Assembly (NCBI RefSeq): GCF_016127315.1
Contig: NZ_CP065997.1
Span: 1,116,001 to 1,180,000 of the forward strand
Reading direction: 5' to 3'
DNA: 64,000 bases
DNA from: Achromobacter deleyi
GTDB taxonomy: Bacteria > Pseudomonadota > Gammaproteobacteria > Burkholderiales > Burkholderiaceae_B
Within the stretch, counting starts at the first letter, position 1. Each line of letters begins with the position of its first letter. Below, piece by piece: positions 26,565 to 37,658 of this stretch. The translations under genes and the position numbers were made by a program. The notes under the pieces are model-generated. The model was not told where the DNA came from, searched no databases, and saw only the letters and a list, made by a program, of their open reading frames with translations.

Positions 26565-26856
26565 GCGGGTGTCGGGGCAGGCGGAGGATGGCGGGGCTAC
26601 GATTGCGGTCCGGAGCCTTCGCTCCGGACTGCCCCGTCGTCATCCTTGTCCTCGCCTTCGGCGACTCCTTCGGATTCCCTCGGGCGCATCTACACGCCCC
26701 GCCATCCTCCGCCTGCCCCGACACCCGCTCACGATGAGACGTCATTCCGGTCGCTGGGGGGAACGGTTTGCTTGGCGTGCAGGTGACCATCAGAGGGTGG
26801 GAGAGAGGGTCTTGCGGGGCCCGCCTCAAACGGCCGCGCGGGCGGCCTTTTGAGGC
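26565..26856 (+). repeat. Twin-hairpin intergenic element, copy B
   Basis: The left arm 26565-26596 and right arm 26697-26728 are perfect complements over 32 bp. The core of 100 nt is identical to copy A at 94 positions by eye, yet the arms match copy A at only 18 of 32. Hairpin II (26823-26856) has outer stem GCCTCAAA/TTTGAGGC and inner stem GGCCGC/GCGGCC around GCGG. The spacing of all parts is the same as in copy A. The gap 26532-27438 holds this copy and inverted copy D and no supported gene. Confidence 0.92.
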
Positions 26857-26950
26857 TTACGCGGCGTCTTGCGTCGTCGCGATGGCGCTGTCGCGCGTGG
26901 ATGCGGCGCTGTCGAGCACAACTGAGAGATTGCGCGCACCACACCTGTTT

Positions 26951-27005
26951 GTGGGCGGCGCGGCAGACTCGTCACGCGCAACATGACATCCATCGCGCCG
27001 CCCAC
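26951..27005. repeat. 12-bp inverted repeat between elements B and D
   Basis: GTGGGCGGCGCG (26951-26962) is perfectly complementary to CGCGCCGCCCAC (26994-27005) with a 31-nt loop. It lies about midway between copies B and D, where strand composition flips from G/T-rich to C/A-rich. Confidence 0.7.
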
Positions 27006-27093
27006 CACCGCCCCTCCCCCTGACGCGCGGCCCAATAGAAAACCACTCCACACCAGCGCACCGCGCACCCGCCTCGCCTTCAAATGCACAGCC

Positions 27094-27354
27094 GCCCCTT
27101 GCGGCCGCCCGCGCGGCCACAAGGGGCAACCCCGCAGATTCCATCCCCTGAACACAGGTCCAGCAACGCGACAAGCCCAGACGCACGCAGCCCCTCGGGC
27201 AGGCGGCCCTGGCGGCGGGCAACCTCGATGCGCCCGACGGAATCCGAAGGCAGCCGCCGCAGGCGGCAACGAGGATGAGGCAGGGGCAGTCCGGAGCGAA
27301 CGCTCCGGACCGCAATCGTGGGCGCCCGCCGCCAGGGCCGCCTGCCCGAGGGGC
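27094..27354 (-). repeat. Twin-hairpin intergenic element, copy D (inverted)
   Basis: In its own minus-strand direction the left arm is 27354-27324 and the right arm 27220-27190, perfect complements over 31 bp. The core (27323-27221) keeps ACGATTGCGGTCCGGAGC, the GTTC-loop hairpin and GGATTCCGTCGGGCGCAT. Hairpin II is 27127-27094 with outer stem GCCCCTT/AAGGGGC around the same GGCCGC-GCGG-GCGGCC inner stem. The spacer between right arm and hairpin II is 62 nt, against 94 in copies A and B. It ends 85 bp before the DapD start. Confidence 0.88.
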
Positions 27355-27438
27355 GACCTACGAAAGCTCCCCGGCCTACCAGCAGAAACCCACCATCGCC
27401 TAGAATATTCCCAAGAGAAGCCCCACAAAAAAAAGCCC

Positions 27439-28419
27439 ATGCAAGAATCCCCCACCCACAGCGCCATCGCCTACGGCCTGGCCACGATCGCCGCCGACGG
27501 CACCGTCCTGGACACCTGGTATCCCCGCCCGTCACTGGCCGACCATATGCCAGCCGGCGGCACCCGGCACCTCACGCCAGAAGAGGCCCGCGCCGCGCTT
27601 GGCGAACACGTGCCCACCTCGCTGGGGCGCGACACCCGGCGCAAAGTCGATATCGTCGCCGTGCGCACCGCCATCGCCTCGCTCGACGCGCCGCCCGCCG
27701 ACGCGCACGACGCCTACCTGCGCCTGCACCTGCTCAGCCACCGGCTCATCCGGCCGCACGGCGCCAACCTGGACGGGCTGTTCAACGTCCTCGCCAATGT
27801 GGCCTGGACCTCCGCCGGCCCCTGCGCCGTCGACCAGGTCGACGCGCTGCGCTGGCAGCTGCGCGCCACCGGGCAGATCCTTGAAATTCGTGGCGTCGAC
27901 AAGATTCCACGCATGACCGACTACGTCGTGCCCGCCGGCGTGCGCATCGCCGACACCGCCCGCGTGCGGCTCGGCGCGCACCTGGCGGCCGGCACCACCG
28001 TGCTGCACGAAGGCTTCTGCAACTTCAACGCCGGCACCCTCGGCGCCTCCATGGTCGAAGGCCGCATCAGCGCCGGCGTCATCGTCGATGACGGCACCGA
28101 CATCGGCGGCGGCGCGTCCATCATGGGCACCATGTCCGGCGGCGGCAAACAGGTCGTGGCCATCGGCAAGCGCTGCCTGCTCGGCGCCAACTCCGGCATC
28201 GGCATCTCGCTGGGCGACGACTGCGTGGTCGAGGCGGGCTGCTACGTCACCGCCGGAACGCGCGTGCTGACGCCGGAAGGCGCGGTGGTGAAGGCGGTCG
28301 AACTGGCCGGTCAGCACGGGCTGCTGTTCCGCCGCAACTCGCAGAGCGGCGCGGTCGAGACGCTGGTGCGCACGGCGGCCTGGGGCACCTTGAACCCGGC
28401 CCTGCACACGGGCCACTGA
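27439..28419 (+). CDS. dapD: Tetrahydrodipicolinate N-succinyltransferase, long (actinobacterial/Pseudomonas) type
   Basis: A 326-residue trimeric acyltransferase that transfers succinyl from succinyl-CoA to tetrahydrodipicolinate in lysine synthesis. The N-terminal and DapD_M regions cover about 1-175, and the left-handed beta-helix of hexapeptide repeats follows (VRIADTARVRLGAHLAAGT, then GGGASIMGTMSGGG and IGKRCLLGANSGIGISLGDD). These match the long DapD seen in Mycobacterium and Pseudomonas rather than the roughly 273-residue enzyme usual in beta-proteobacteria, so it may be a second copy or serve another acyl acceptor. The ATG at 27439 follows AAAAAAAAGCCC, a weak ribosome site. It is isolated from lysine genes and follows repeats B and D. 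Confidence 0.85.
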   Translation: MQESPTHSAIAYGLATIAADGTVLDTWYPRPSLADHMPAGGTRHLTPEEARAALGEHVPTSLGRDTRRKVDIVAVRTAIASLDAPPADAHDAYLRLHLLSHRLIRPHGANLDGLFNVLANVAWTSAGPCAVDQVDALRWQLRATGQILEIRGVDKIPRMTDYVVPAGVRIADTARVRLGAHLAAGTTVLHEGFCNFNAGTLGASMVEGRISAGVIVDDGTDIGGGASIMGTMSGGGKQVVAIGKRCLLGANSGIGISLGDDCVVEAGCYVTAGTRVLTPEGAVVKAVELAGQHGLLFRRNSQSGAVETLVRTAAWGTLNPALHTGH

Positions 28420-28427
28420 CGCCGGCG

Positions 28428-28460
28428 GGTCCGGCCGCCACGGTCTGGCCCGGCCGGACC
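28428..28460. terminator. Convergent-gap hairpin
   Basis: Perfect 9-bp arms GGTCCGGCC (28428-28436) and GGCCGGACC (28452-28460) lie in the 51-bp gap between the converging dapD and GlxA-type genes. There is no U-tract, so any termination would be weak or factor-assisted. Confidence 0.5.
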
Positions 28461-28470
28461 GCGCCCCGCC

Positions 28471-29403
28471 TCAGGCGTGCAGCAGCCGCCGCATCGCCTG
28501 CGGCGACTGGCCAAACGCCCGCAGGAACGCCTTGCGCATGCGGTCGCGATCGCCAAAGCCGGTCTCGCGCGCCACCACCTCGGCCGCATGGCGGCCCGAC
28601 TGCATCATGTCCTGCGCCGCTTCCAGGCGCAGGTGCTCCACCGCCTTGGCCGGCGACTGCCCGGTTTCCTGGCGGAACACGCGGCTGAACTGGCGCGGGC
28701 TCAGGTGCGCGGCGCGCGCCAGTTCGTCCACCGACAGTTCGGCCTTCAGGTTGGCCTTGGCATAGGCCAGCGCCGTCTGCACCCGGTCGGACTTCGCATC
28801 CAGCTCCAGCAACGCCGAGTACTGCGACTGCCCGCCCGCGCGGCGCTGCGTCAGCACCAGCTTGCGCGCCACCGTGCGCGCCATTTCCGCCCCCAGGTCC
28901 GCCTCCACCATGGCCAGCGCCAGGTCGACGCCGGCGCTCATGCCCGCCGACGTCCAGATGGGGCCATCGGCCACGAAGATGCGGTCCTCGTCCACCTTGA
29001 CCCGCGGGTACTCGCGCTGCAGGCGGCGCGCGTAGAACCAATGTGTGGTGGCGCGGCGGCCATCGAGCAGGCCGGCCTGCGCCAGCACGAACGCGCCGGT
29101 GCACATCGAGGCGCAGCGGCGCACCCGCGTGCTGGCGCCGCGCAGCGTGCGCAACAGGCTCTCGGACGCGCCATCGCCGGTGTTGTCGCCGGCAACGATC
29201 AACGTGTCGAACGTGCGCCGGCCGAGCTTGATGGTGTCCTGCGCGAACCCCAGCGAACTGGCCACCGGACCGCCATGCTCGGACACCAGCACGACGCTAT
29301 AGGCCGGCTCGCCGGTGTGGCGGTTGGCCATCTCGAAGACGGCGCTGGCCGCCAGGCTCATGAGCTGGAAGCCCGGGTGCAGCAGGATCGCGATGGTCTT
29401 CAT
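28471..29403 (-). CDS. GlxA-type transcriptional regulator (DJ-1/PfpI domain plus AraC HTH)
   Basis: A 310-residue regulator. Residues 1-185 form a DJ-1/PfpI-like class I amidotransferase fold, with the nucleophile-elbow cysteine in RRCASMCTGAFVLAQ. Residues about 205-305 carry two AraC helix-turn-helix motifs (SVDELARAAHLSPRQFSRVFRQE and AEVVARETGFGDRDRMRKAF). The start MKTIAILLHPG is used; an upstream in-frame start is less likely. It is divergent from an SDR gene (127 bp apart), which is a common arrangement and makes that SDR its probable target. The inducer is unknown. Confidence 0.9.
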   Translation of the reverse strand: MKTIAILLHPGFQLMSLAASAVFEMANRHTGEPAYSVVLVSEHGGPVASSLGFAQDTIKLGRRTFDTLIVAGDNTGDGASESLLRTLRGASTRVRRCASMCTGAFVLAQAGLLDGRRATTHWFYARRLQREYPRVKVDEDRIFVADGPIWTSAGMSAGVDLALAMVEADLGAEMARTVARKLVLTQRRAGGQSQYSALLELDAKSDRVQTALAYAKANLKAELSVDELARAAHLSPRQFSRVFRQETGQSPAKAVEHLRLEAAQDMMQSGRHAAEVVARETGFGDRDRMRKAFLRAFGQSPQAMRRLLHA

Positions 29404-29529
29404 GGTTTGCCCCTGCATTTTCGTTATATGTCCTGAAAAGACGTTTCTATGTCATTGAGGATATTCCAGCGCGACTCTACTCTGCAAGCGTACCGGCACG
29501 ACCCGCCGTCCCTCTTTTCGGAGTTCACT

Positions 29530-30366
29530 ATGAGCAACACCCCGCTTCACACCTCCCCCGGCCGCGCCCTGGTCACCGGCGCCTCGTCCGGCATCGGCGC
29601 GCGCTACGCCCACCATCTGGCCCATCGCGGCCACGACTTGACGCTGGTGGCGCGCAACGTCGAGCGCCTGGAAACCCTGGCCGCGCGCCTGCGCGCCGAA
29701 ACCGGCCGCGACGTGCGCGTGCTGCCGGCCGACCTGTCGCGGGCCGACGGCGTGCAACGGGTGGCGCAAGCGCTGCGCGAAGACGATTCGCTGACCCTGC
29801 TGGTGAACAATGCCGGCATCGGCTCGGTGGCGCCGCTGCTGCAATCCGATCCCGGCCAGATGCAGGCCATGATCGACCTGAACATCAGCGCCCTCACCCA
29901 CCTGACCATGGCGGCCGCGCCCGCCTTCGTGGCGCGTGGCGGCGGCACCCTCATCAATATCGCGTCGATCGTCGGACTGCACCCCGAGCTGCTCAACGGC
30001 GTCTACGGCGCCAGCAAGGCCTATGTGCTGGCCTACTCGCAATCGTTGCGCCATGAGCTGGCGGACAAAGGCCTGCGCGTCCAGGCGGTGCTGCCCGGCG
30101 CCACCGGCACCGAGTTCTGGGACCTGGCCGGCAAGCCGGCCAGCGAACTGCCGTCGGCCATGGTGATGAGCGCGGACGACATGGTGCGCAGCGCCCTGGC
30201 GGGCCTGGACCAGGGCGAATTCGTCACCATTCCGTCGTTGACCGATCCGGCGCTGCTGCAACGCCTGGAAGCGGCGCGTCAGGCCCTGGGGCCGGAGCTG
30301 TCGCGCAACGCGCCGGCGGCGCGCTACGGGCTTCAGGCCCCTGGCGGCACCGGCACGAACGGATAG
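29530..30366 (+). CDS. Short-chain dehydrogenase/reductase (SDR)
   Basis: A 278-residue classical SDR. It shows the cofactor loop TGASSGIGARY (about residues 16-26), the structural NNAGIG (about 94-99) and the catalytic YGASK (about 158-162), with Ser in the preceding strand (NIASIVG). Arg at the end of the second strand (LVARNVERLE) favours NADP(H). The ATG at 29530 is preferred over an upstream ATG because family homology starts there. The gene is divergent from the GlxA-type regulator and converges with a class II amidotransferase gene, whose 3' end it overlaps by 34 bp. The substrate is unknown. Confidence 0.91.
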   Translation: MSNTPLHTSPGRALVTGASSGIGARYAHHLAHRGHDLTLVARNVERLETLAARLRAETGRDVRVLPADLSRADGVQRVAQALREDDSLTLLVNNAGIGSVAPLLQSDPGQMQAMIDLNISALTHLTMAAAPAFVARGGGTLINIASIVGLHPELLNGVYGASKAYVLAYSQSLRHELADKGLRVQAVLPGATGTEFWDLAGKPASELPSAMVMSADDMVRSALAGLDQGEFVTIPSLTDPALLQRLEAARQALGPELSRNAPAARYGLQAPGGTGTNG

Positions 30367-31172
30367 TGCTCGACCTGGCCGCGGGCGGCGATGATGGCGG
30401 TGGACTCGGGCACCTCTTCCCAGGCTCCCGGCATCTCGGTCAGCGGCTCGGACAGCAGCAGGAAGGCGTCGTCATCCAGCGCCGCGACCTTCGGGTCATC
30501 GGGGTAGAGTTCGCGCAGGTGGCGCACGCAGGTGTTGTGGAACAGCGTGCGCGAATCGCGTTCGCTGGAATAGCGCACCGCGATCAGGCGCTCGCCGTCC
30601 AGCGCGCACACCGTCATGTTGATCGGCCGGGCCACGCCGTGGCGCCGGCCGGTCTCCTCGACCGCGCCGACCATGCGCGCCAGCGCCGGCAGCGCGTCCT
30701 CCTCCAGGCCGAAGGTCAGCGCCAGCAGGAACATCACCTCGGAATCGGTCGACCCTTCCAGCGAGCCGAAATAGGCGGGCGCGATCATCAGCATCAGGTC
30801 GCGCCGCAGCAGGGGATAGTCGCGGATCACGCCGTTGTGCACGAACAGCCAGTTGCCGTGGCGGAACGGATGGCAATTGGTTTCCTGGGCCGGCGTGTCG
30901 GTGGCGGCGCGGATGTGGGCCACGAACAGCGGCGAATGGATGGCGCGCGCGGCCTCGCGCAGGTTGCGGTCGTTCCAGGCCGGATGCACGCTGCGGTAGC
31001 GGAACGGCGGCTCGGGCGGCCGGCCGTACCAGCCCAGGCCGAAACCGTCGCCGTTGGTGGTGGTGGCGCCCATCCGTGCATGCAGGCTCTGGTCGATCAG
31101 CGAGTGCGTGGCCTTGAACAGCACGCTCTCCATTTGCAGGGGACTCCCGGTGTAGGCCAGCCAGCGGCACAT
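30333..31172 (-). CDS. Class II glutamine amidotransferase (YafJ/EgtC-like)
   Basis: A 279-residue Ntn-type hydrolase. The start is set by the catalytic Cys2 (MCRWLAYTG), exposed after Met removal, and by AAGGAGCGC before the ATG. A longer upstream frame would bury this cysteine. GFGLGWYG, the HIRAAT motif near residue 80 and the HNGVI loop near residue 104 bind glutamine. Relatives include YafJ and the ergothioneine-pathway amidase EgtC; no egt genes are nearby, so the acceptor is unknown. It overlaps the converging SDR gene by 34 bp and diverges from threonine aldolase. Confidence 0.9.
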   Translation of the reverse strand: MCRWLAYTGSPLQMESVLFKATHSLIDQSLHARMGATTTNGDGFGLGWYGRPPEPPFRYRSVHPAWNDRNLREAARAIHSPLFVAHIRAATDTPAQETNCHPFRHGNWLFVHNGVIRDYPLLRRDLMLMIAPAYFGSLEGSTDSEVMFLLALTFGLEEDALPALARMVGAVEETGRRHGVARPINMTVCALDGERLIAVRYSSERDSRTLFHNTCVRHLRELYPDDPKVAALDDDAFLLLSEPLTEMPGAWEEVPESTAIIAARGQVEHYPFVPVPPGA

Positions 31173-31311
31173 GATGCGCTCCTTGTGAACCGACCCGACG
31201 CGGAGCCGCGGGGTCCGTCCCAGTGTAGGAGCGCGGCGCAATTTTCTACAAGCCCGGGACGGCGCCGGCGGGCATAGTGGGACCTTGTCTGCCTTTCCCG
31301 GAGCCTGCCCT

Positions 31312-32370
31312 TTGGACACCCCCGCCTCCCTTTCGCCCCAGCTGGGTTTCGCCAGCGACAACACCGCCGGCGCCAGCCCGCAGATCCTGGCCGCGCTGCT
31401 GCGGGCCAATGAGGGACAGGCTGCCGCCTATGGCGCCGACGACATCACCCTGCGCGTCGAACGGCGCCTGGCCGAGATCTTCGAGCGCGACGTGGACGTG
31501 CTGCTGGTGCCCACCGGCACCGCCGCCAATTCGGTGGCGCTGGCGGCGCTGACACCGCCCTGGGGCAGCGTGCTGTGCCACGCGCACAGCCACATCGCCA
31601 ACGACGAATGCGGCGCCCCCCAGTTCTACAGCGGCGGCGCGCGCCTGGCGCTGCTCGATGGCGCCGCCTCCAAGCTCGACCCCGCCCAGCTCGCGGCGGA
31701 AGCGCGCCGCAAGGCCGGCGACGTGCACTCGATGCCGCCCGCCTGCGTCAGCATCACCCAGGCCACCGAGACCGGCAGCGTGTACACGCTGGACGAGATC
31801 CAGGCCATCGGCGCCGTCTGCCGCGACGCCGGCCTGCCGCTGCACATGGATGGCGCGCGCTTTGCCAATGCGCTGGTCAGCCTGGGCTGCACGCCCGCGG
31901 AAATGACCTGGAAGGCCGGCGTCGCGGCGCTGTCGTTCGGCGCCACCAAGAACGGCGTACTGGGCGCCGAGGCCATCGTGCTGTTCGAACGCGGACGCGC
32001 CACGGAACTGGCCTACCGGCGCAAGCGCGGCGGCCACCTGTTCTCGAAGATGCGGCTGCTGTCGGCGCAGATGGAGGCCTATCTGGCGGACGACCTGTGG
32101 CTGGACAACGCGCGCCAGGCCAACGCCATGGCGGCGCGGCTGGCGGCCGGCATGGCGGGCCTGCCCGGCGTGACCCTGCAGGGGCCGGTCGAGGCCAACA
32201 TCCTGTTCTGCCAGTTGCCCGCCGCGGCCATCGACGGCCTGCTGGCGCAGGGCTTTCGCTTCTACCACGACCGCTGGGGCCCGGGCGTGGCGCGGCTGGT
32301 GACCTCGTTCACCACGCGCGAGCAGGATGTCGACCACTTCCTGGCGGCATTGCGCGCGCTGGTGCGATAG
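31312..32370 (+). CDS. Threonine aldolase family PLP enzyme
   Basis: A 352-residue fold-type I PLP enzyme that cleaves threonine or allo-threonine to glycine and acetaldehyde. The PLP lysine is in [14 protein letters not shown] (about 203-216), an upstream phosphate-contact segment is [12 protein letters not shown] and the cofactor aspartate lies in [13 protein letters not shown]. The start is uncertain. TTG at 31312 is preferred because GGAG lies about nine bases before it; another TTG lies at 31285. No ATG suits the N-terminus. It is divergent from the amidotransferase and converges on an AraC gene. L- or D/L-allo preference cannot be told. Confidence 0.87.
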   Translation: MDTPASLSPQLGFASDNTAGASPQILAALLRANEGQAAAYGADDITLRVERRLAEIFERDVDVLLVPTGTAANSVALAALTPPWGSVLCHAHSHIANDECGAPQFYSGGARLALLDGAASKLDPAQLAAEARRKAGDVHSMPPACVSITQATETGSVYTLDEIQAIGAVCRDAGLPLHMDGARFANALVSLGCTPAEMTWKAGVAALSFGATKNGVLGAEAIVLFERGRATELAYRRKRGGHLFSKMRLLSAQMEAYLADDLWLDNARQANAMAARLAAGMAGLPGVTLQGPVEANILFCQLPAAAIDGLLAQGFRFYHDRWGPGVARLVTSFTTREQDVDHFLAALRALVR

Positions 32371-32401
32371 CGGCGCCCAGGCGACGCGGGAATCGGCGCG
32401 C

Positions 32402-33241
32402 TCAGGCCGCGCGCCGGTAAGCCGAAGGCGGCACGCCGTAGGCCGTGCGGAAGGCGCGGTTGAAATGGCTCTGGTCGTAGAAACCGACATCGGCCGCGAC
32501 CTGCGCGATCGGCGCGCGCGCCCGCGCCAGCGCGGCGCAGGCCCGTTCCAGGCGCAGCCGCGTCAGCCACGCGTGCGGCGTCAGCCCCACCGACAGCGCG
32601 AAGCGGCGCAGGAACTGGTAGCGGCTCAGGCCGCACAGCAGCGCCAGGTCTTCAAGGCCGATCTTGTCGCCCAGATGGGCCTGGCAGTAATCCAGCACGG
32701 CCCGCTGGTGCGGCAGCGACAGGCCGCCGCGCACCGCCTGCGGCGTCACCGCGCCGGTGCGCGCGAACAGCGCCCCCATCAGGGCCAGCGAGGCGGACTC
32801 GTGCGCCAGCGGCCCGGCGGCCGCGTCCGCCATCCAGGACGCGTGCAACGCCATGAAGCGGGCCGCCAGCGCGGGTTCCTCGATCAGCGTGCCCAGGAAC
32901 CGTTCGCCGGGCACGCCGCCCGAGACCTCGGCGATGAAATCGCGCATCAGGTCGGGCGACAGGCGGAAGGTCTTCAGGGTGTAGGACTGGCCATAATCGG
33001 CCACGCCGGCGCCGTCATGGACCTCGCCGGGCGGCATCAGGGCGATGCCGCCCGGCCCCAGCAGCGTGCTGCGGCCACGGAAGTTCTGGCGCTGCACCCC
33101 CTGGGTCACCAGGCCGATGTGGTAATCGACGTGGTAATGCCGGTCGAATTCGAAATCGACCAGCCGCGCCACGCCCAGCACCAGGCCCGGTGTGCCGGGC
33201 ACCGGTTGATAACGCACGTCATCCTTCATCGGTAACGCCAT
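32402..33241 (-). CDS. AraC-family transcriptional regulator
   Basis: A 279-residue regulator with an N-terminal cupin-like AraC-binding domain (about 1-165) and a C-terminal double HTH (HLGDKIGLEDLALLCGLSRYQFLRRF and IAQVAADVGFYDQSHFNRAF, about 180-270). The end AYGVPPSAYRR is typical. Start MALPMKDD at 33241; MKDD at 33229 is also possible. Target and ligand are unknown. It lies 31 bp from the converging threonine aldolase gene and 59 bp downstream of nothing transcribed toward it, since rep ends on its other side on the same strand. Confidence 0.88.
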   Translation of the reverse strand: MALPMKDDVRYQPVPGTPGLVLGVARLVDFEFDRHYHVDYHIGLVTQGVQRQNFRGRSTLLGPGGIALMPPGEVHDGAGVADYGQSYTLKTFRLSPDLMRDFIAEVSGGVPGERFLGTLIEEPALAARFMALHASWMADAAAGPLAHESASLALMGALFARTGAVTPQAVRGGLSLPHQRAVLDYCQAHLGDKIGLEDLALLCGLSRYQFLRRFALSVGLTPHAWLTRLRLERACAALARARAPIAQVAADVGFYDQSHFNRAFRTAYGVPPSAYRRAA

Positions 33242-33300
33242 GGTGCAAAGCGGCAGGTATAGCCTGGACGCGCCTCCCGGTCTTGTAATTTATTGCGGCG

Positions 33301-35364
33301 TCACTTCTTGAGCAAGGCCTTGAGCATGGCCATGCGCTCCTTGGGATTCATGGCGGCCGTGGTCTCGTCTTCCTTGATGGTCGGATCGTCCAGCCCCATT
33401 TCCTCGATGAAGCGCGACGGCTCGCGCACCAGGTCCTCGCGCGCCCGGCGGCGGCGCTTGCACCAGCTCAGGTTCAAGGTGCGCTGCGCGCGGGTGATGC
33501 CGACGTACATCAGGCGCCGCTCTTCCTGGATGCGGGTGGCCAGGTTCTCGGCGGCGCGCGCCGGATCGCCATCCTCGTCGTCCTTGCCCAGGTGCGGCAG
33601 CAACCCTTCCTCGACCCCGGCCAGGTACACGTGCGGATACTCCAGGCCCTTGGAGGCGTGCAGCGTCGACATCTTGACCGCGTCCAGTTCCTCTTCCTCG
33701 CCGCGCTCGAGCATGGTCACCAGCGCCACGTGCTGCACCAGCTCGAACAGGGTCATGTTGTCCTCTTCGGCCTTGCGCTTGAGCCAGCCGGTCAGTTCCA
33801 GCACGTTCTGCCAGCGGGTCTGCGCCGGGCGTTCCTCGAACAGCTCGAACAGGTGGCGTTCGTACTGGATCGCCTGCACCAGGTCGTCCAGGATCACGCC
33901 GGCGGGCTCGGCCGGCGCCGCGTCCTTGGCCGACGCGGCGCCACGGCCCGCGCGCCACTGCATGCGGCGGATGAATTCGGTAAAGGTGCGCAGCGGTTCC
34001 AGCTGCCGCGGCGCCAGCAGGCTCTCCAGCCCGGTCTCGTCGACCGCGGCCAGCAGCGACAGCTCGCGGCTGGCCGCGTACTGGCCCAGCGTCTGCAAGG
34101 TAGCCTGGCCGATGCCGCGCTTGGGCGTGGTGGCGGCGCGGATGAACGCGGGGTCATCCTCGTCGTTGGCCAGCAGCCGCAGATAGGCCAGGATGTCGCG
34201 CACCTCGGCCTTGTCGAAAAAGCTCTGCCCGCCCGAGATCGTGTACGGGATCTTCAGGTTGCGCAGCGCCTGTTCCAGGATGCGCGCCTGGTGATTGCCG
34301 CGATACAGGATGGCGAAGTCCTTCCACTGCGCCTGGCGCTCGAAGCGCGCGGCCGAGACCTTCATGGCGATGGACTCGGCCTCGTGTTCCTCGCCGTCCA
34401 TCGGCGACACCAGGATCGGTTCGCCCACGCCCAGGTCCGACCACAGCTTCTTGTCGAACAGCTTGGGGTTTTTCTCGATCACCTGGTTGGCCGCGGCCAG
34501 GATGCGCTGCACCGAGCGGTAGTTCTGCTCCAGCTTGATGAGCTTGAGGTTCGGGTAGTCGGTGGTGAGCTTGGCCAGGTTCTCGATGGTCGCGCCGCGC
34601 CAGGCGTAGATGGCCTGGTCGTCGTCGCCCACCGCCGTGAACATGGCGCGCGGGCCGGTCAGCAGCTGCACCAGGCGGTACTGGCAGACGTTGGTGTCCT
34701 GGTATTCGTCGACCAGCAGGTAGCGCACGCGGTTCTGCCAGCGGGTGCGCACCTCTTCGTTGTTGGCCAGCAGCAGCGCCGGGATGCGGATCAGGTCGTC
34801 GAAGTCCACCGCCTGGTAGGCGGCCAGCGTGGCGGCGTAGCTGCGGTAGACGTTGGCGGCCTCGACGTCGCCCGGCGTGATGGCCTCGCGCGCGGCGTCG
34901 TCGGGTTCCATCAGCGCGTTCTTCCACAGCGAGATGATGCCCTGCACGTGGCGCAGGCGGCCCTTGTCGGTGGTGGCCAGCAGTTCCTGGATGATCGCCA
35001 TGGCGTCATCGGCGTCGAGGATCGAGAAGGTCGGCTTCAAGCCGGCATTGCGCGCCTCTTCGCGCAGCAGCTTCACGCCCAGCGAGTGGAAGGTGCTGAT
35101 GGTCAGGCCCTTGCCCAGCTTGCGGTCCACCAGCGTCTTGACGCGCTCGTCCATCTCGCGCGCGGCCTTGTTGGTAAAGGTCAGCGCCACCACGTTGCGG
35201 CCCATGTAGCCGCACTCGCGCAGCAGGTACGCGATCTTCTGCGTGATGACGCGCGTCTTGCCGCTGCCGGCGCCGGCCAGCACCAGGCAGGGGCCGTCCA
35301 GGTACAGCACCGCCTCTTTCTGCGCGGGATTCAGGCCGTGGCCGATGGGTTCGTGTGCGGACAT
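33301..35364 (-). CDS. rep: ATP-dependent DNA helicase Rep (UvrD/REP family)
   Basis: A 687-residue superfamily I 3'-5' helicase that helps replication forks pass bound proteins. Walker A is GAGSGKT (residues 31-37); motif II LVDEYQDTN, motif III GDDDQAIYAWRGA, motif IV LEQNYRS and the late VHLA-type VYLAGVEEGLLPH motif VI context are all present. The length and DEYQDTN wording fit Rep better than UvrD (about 720-780). It lies 55 bp downstream of priA on the same strand. Rep and PriA act in alternative restart routes in E. coli, so their adjacency is functionally sensible. Confidence 0.91.
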   Translation of the reverse strand: MSAHEPIGHGLNPAQKEAVLYLDGPCLVLAGAGSGKTRVITQKIAYLLRECGYMGRNVVALTFTNKAAREMDERVKTLVDRKLGKGLTISTFHSLGVKLLREEARNAGLKPTFSILDADDAMAIIQELLATTDKGRLRHVQGIISLWKNALMEPDDAAREAITPGDVEAANVYRSYAATLAAYQAVDFDDLIRIPALLLANNEEVRTRWQNRVRYLLVDEYQDTNVCQYRLVQLLTGPRAMFTAVGDDDQAIYAWRGATIENLAKLTTDYPNLKLIKLEQNYRSVQRILAAANQVIEKNPKLFDKKLWSDLGVGEPILVSPMDGEEHEAESIAMKVSAARFERQAQWKDFAILYRGNHQARILEQALRNLKIPYTISGGQSFFDKAEVRDILAYLRLLANDEDDPAFIRAATTPKRGIGQATLQTLGQYAASRELSLLAAVDETGLESLLAPRQLEPLRTFTEFIRRMQWRAGRGAASAKDAAPAEPAGVILDDLVQAIQYERHLFELFEERPAQTRWQNVLELTGWLKRKAEEDNMTLFELVQHVALVTMLERGEEEELDAVKMSTLHASKGLEYPHVYLAGVEEGLLPHLGKDDEDGDPARAAENLATRIQEERRLMYVGITRAQRTLNLSWCKRRRRAREDLVREPSRFIEEMGLDDPTIKEDETTAAMNPKERMAMLKALLKK

Positions 35365-35419
35365 GGGATTCGGGAAAAGGGGAACGACATAGAGTAATCG
35401 GACGGGCGCGCGGCGCGTG

Positions 35420-37525
<2,106 letters not shown>

Positions 37526-37658
37526 GGAGAAGCGAACGGAACATGAACGGAACTGGCCCGAAACGGGCGTGATGACGGTGCCTGGAGGAGCGGGCCGGGC
37601 CGGCGCCCGGGCCAGGAAGGATTGTCGCCGCAATCCCTGCCGGGACTCCAGCCCTGCC

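Noticed and set aside
30333..31409. Longer amidotransferase starting 79 residues upstream
   Set aside because: It would bury the catalytic Cys2, which must be N-terminal, and the extension is Arg/Pro-rich without homology. AAGGAG marks the inner start.
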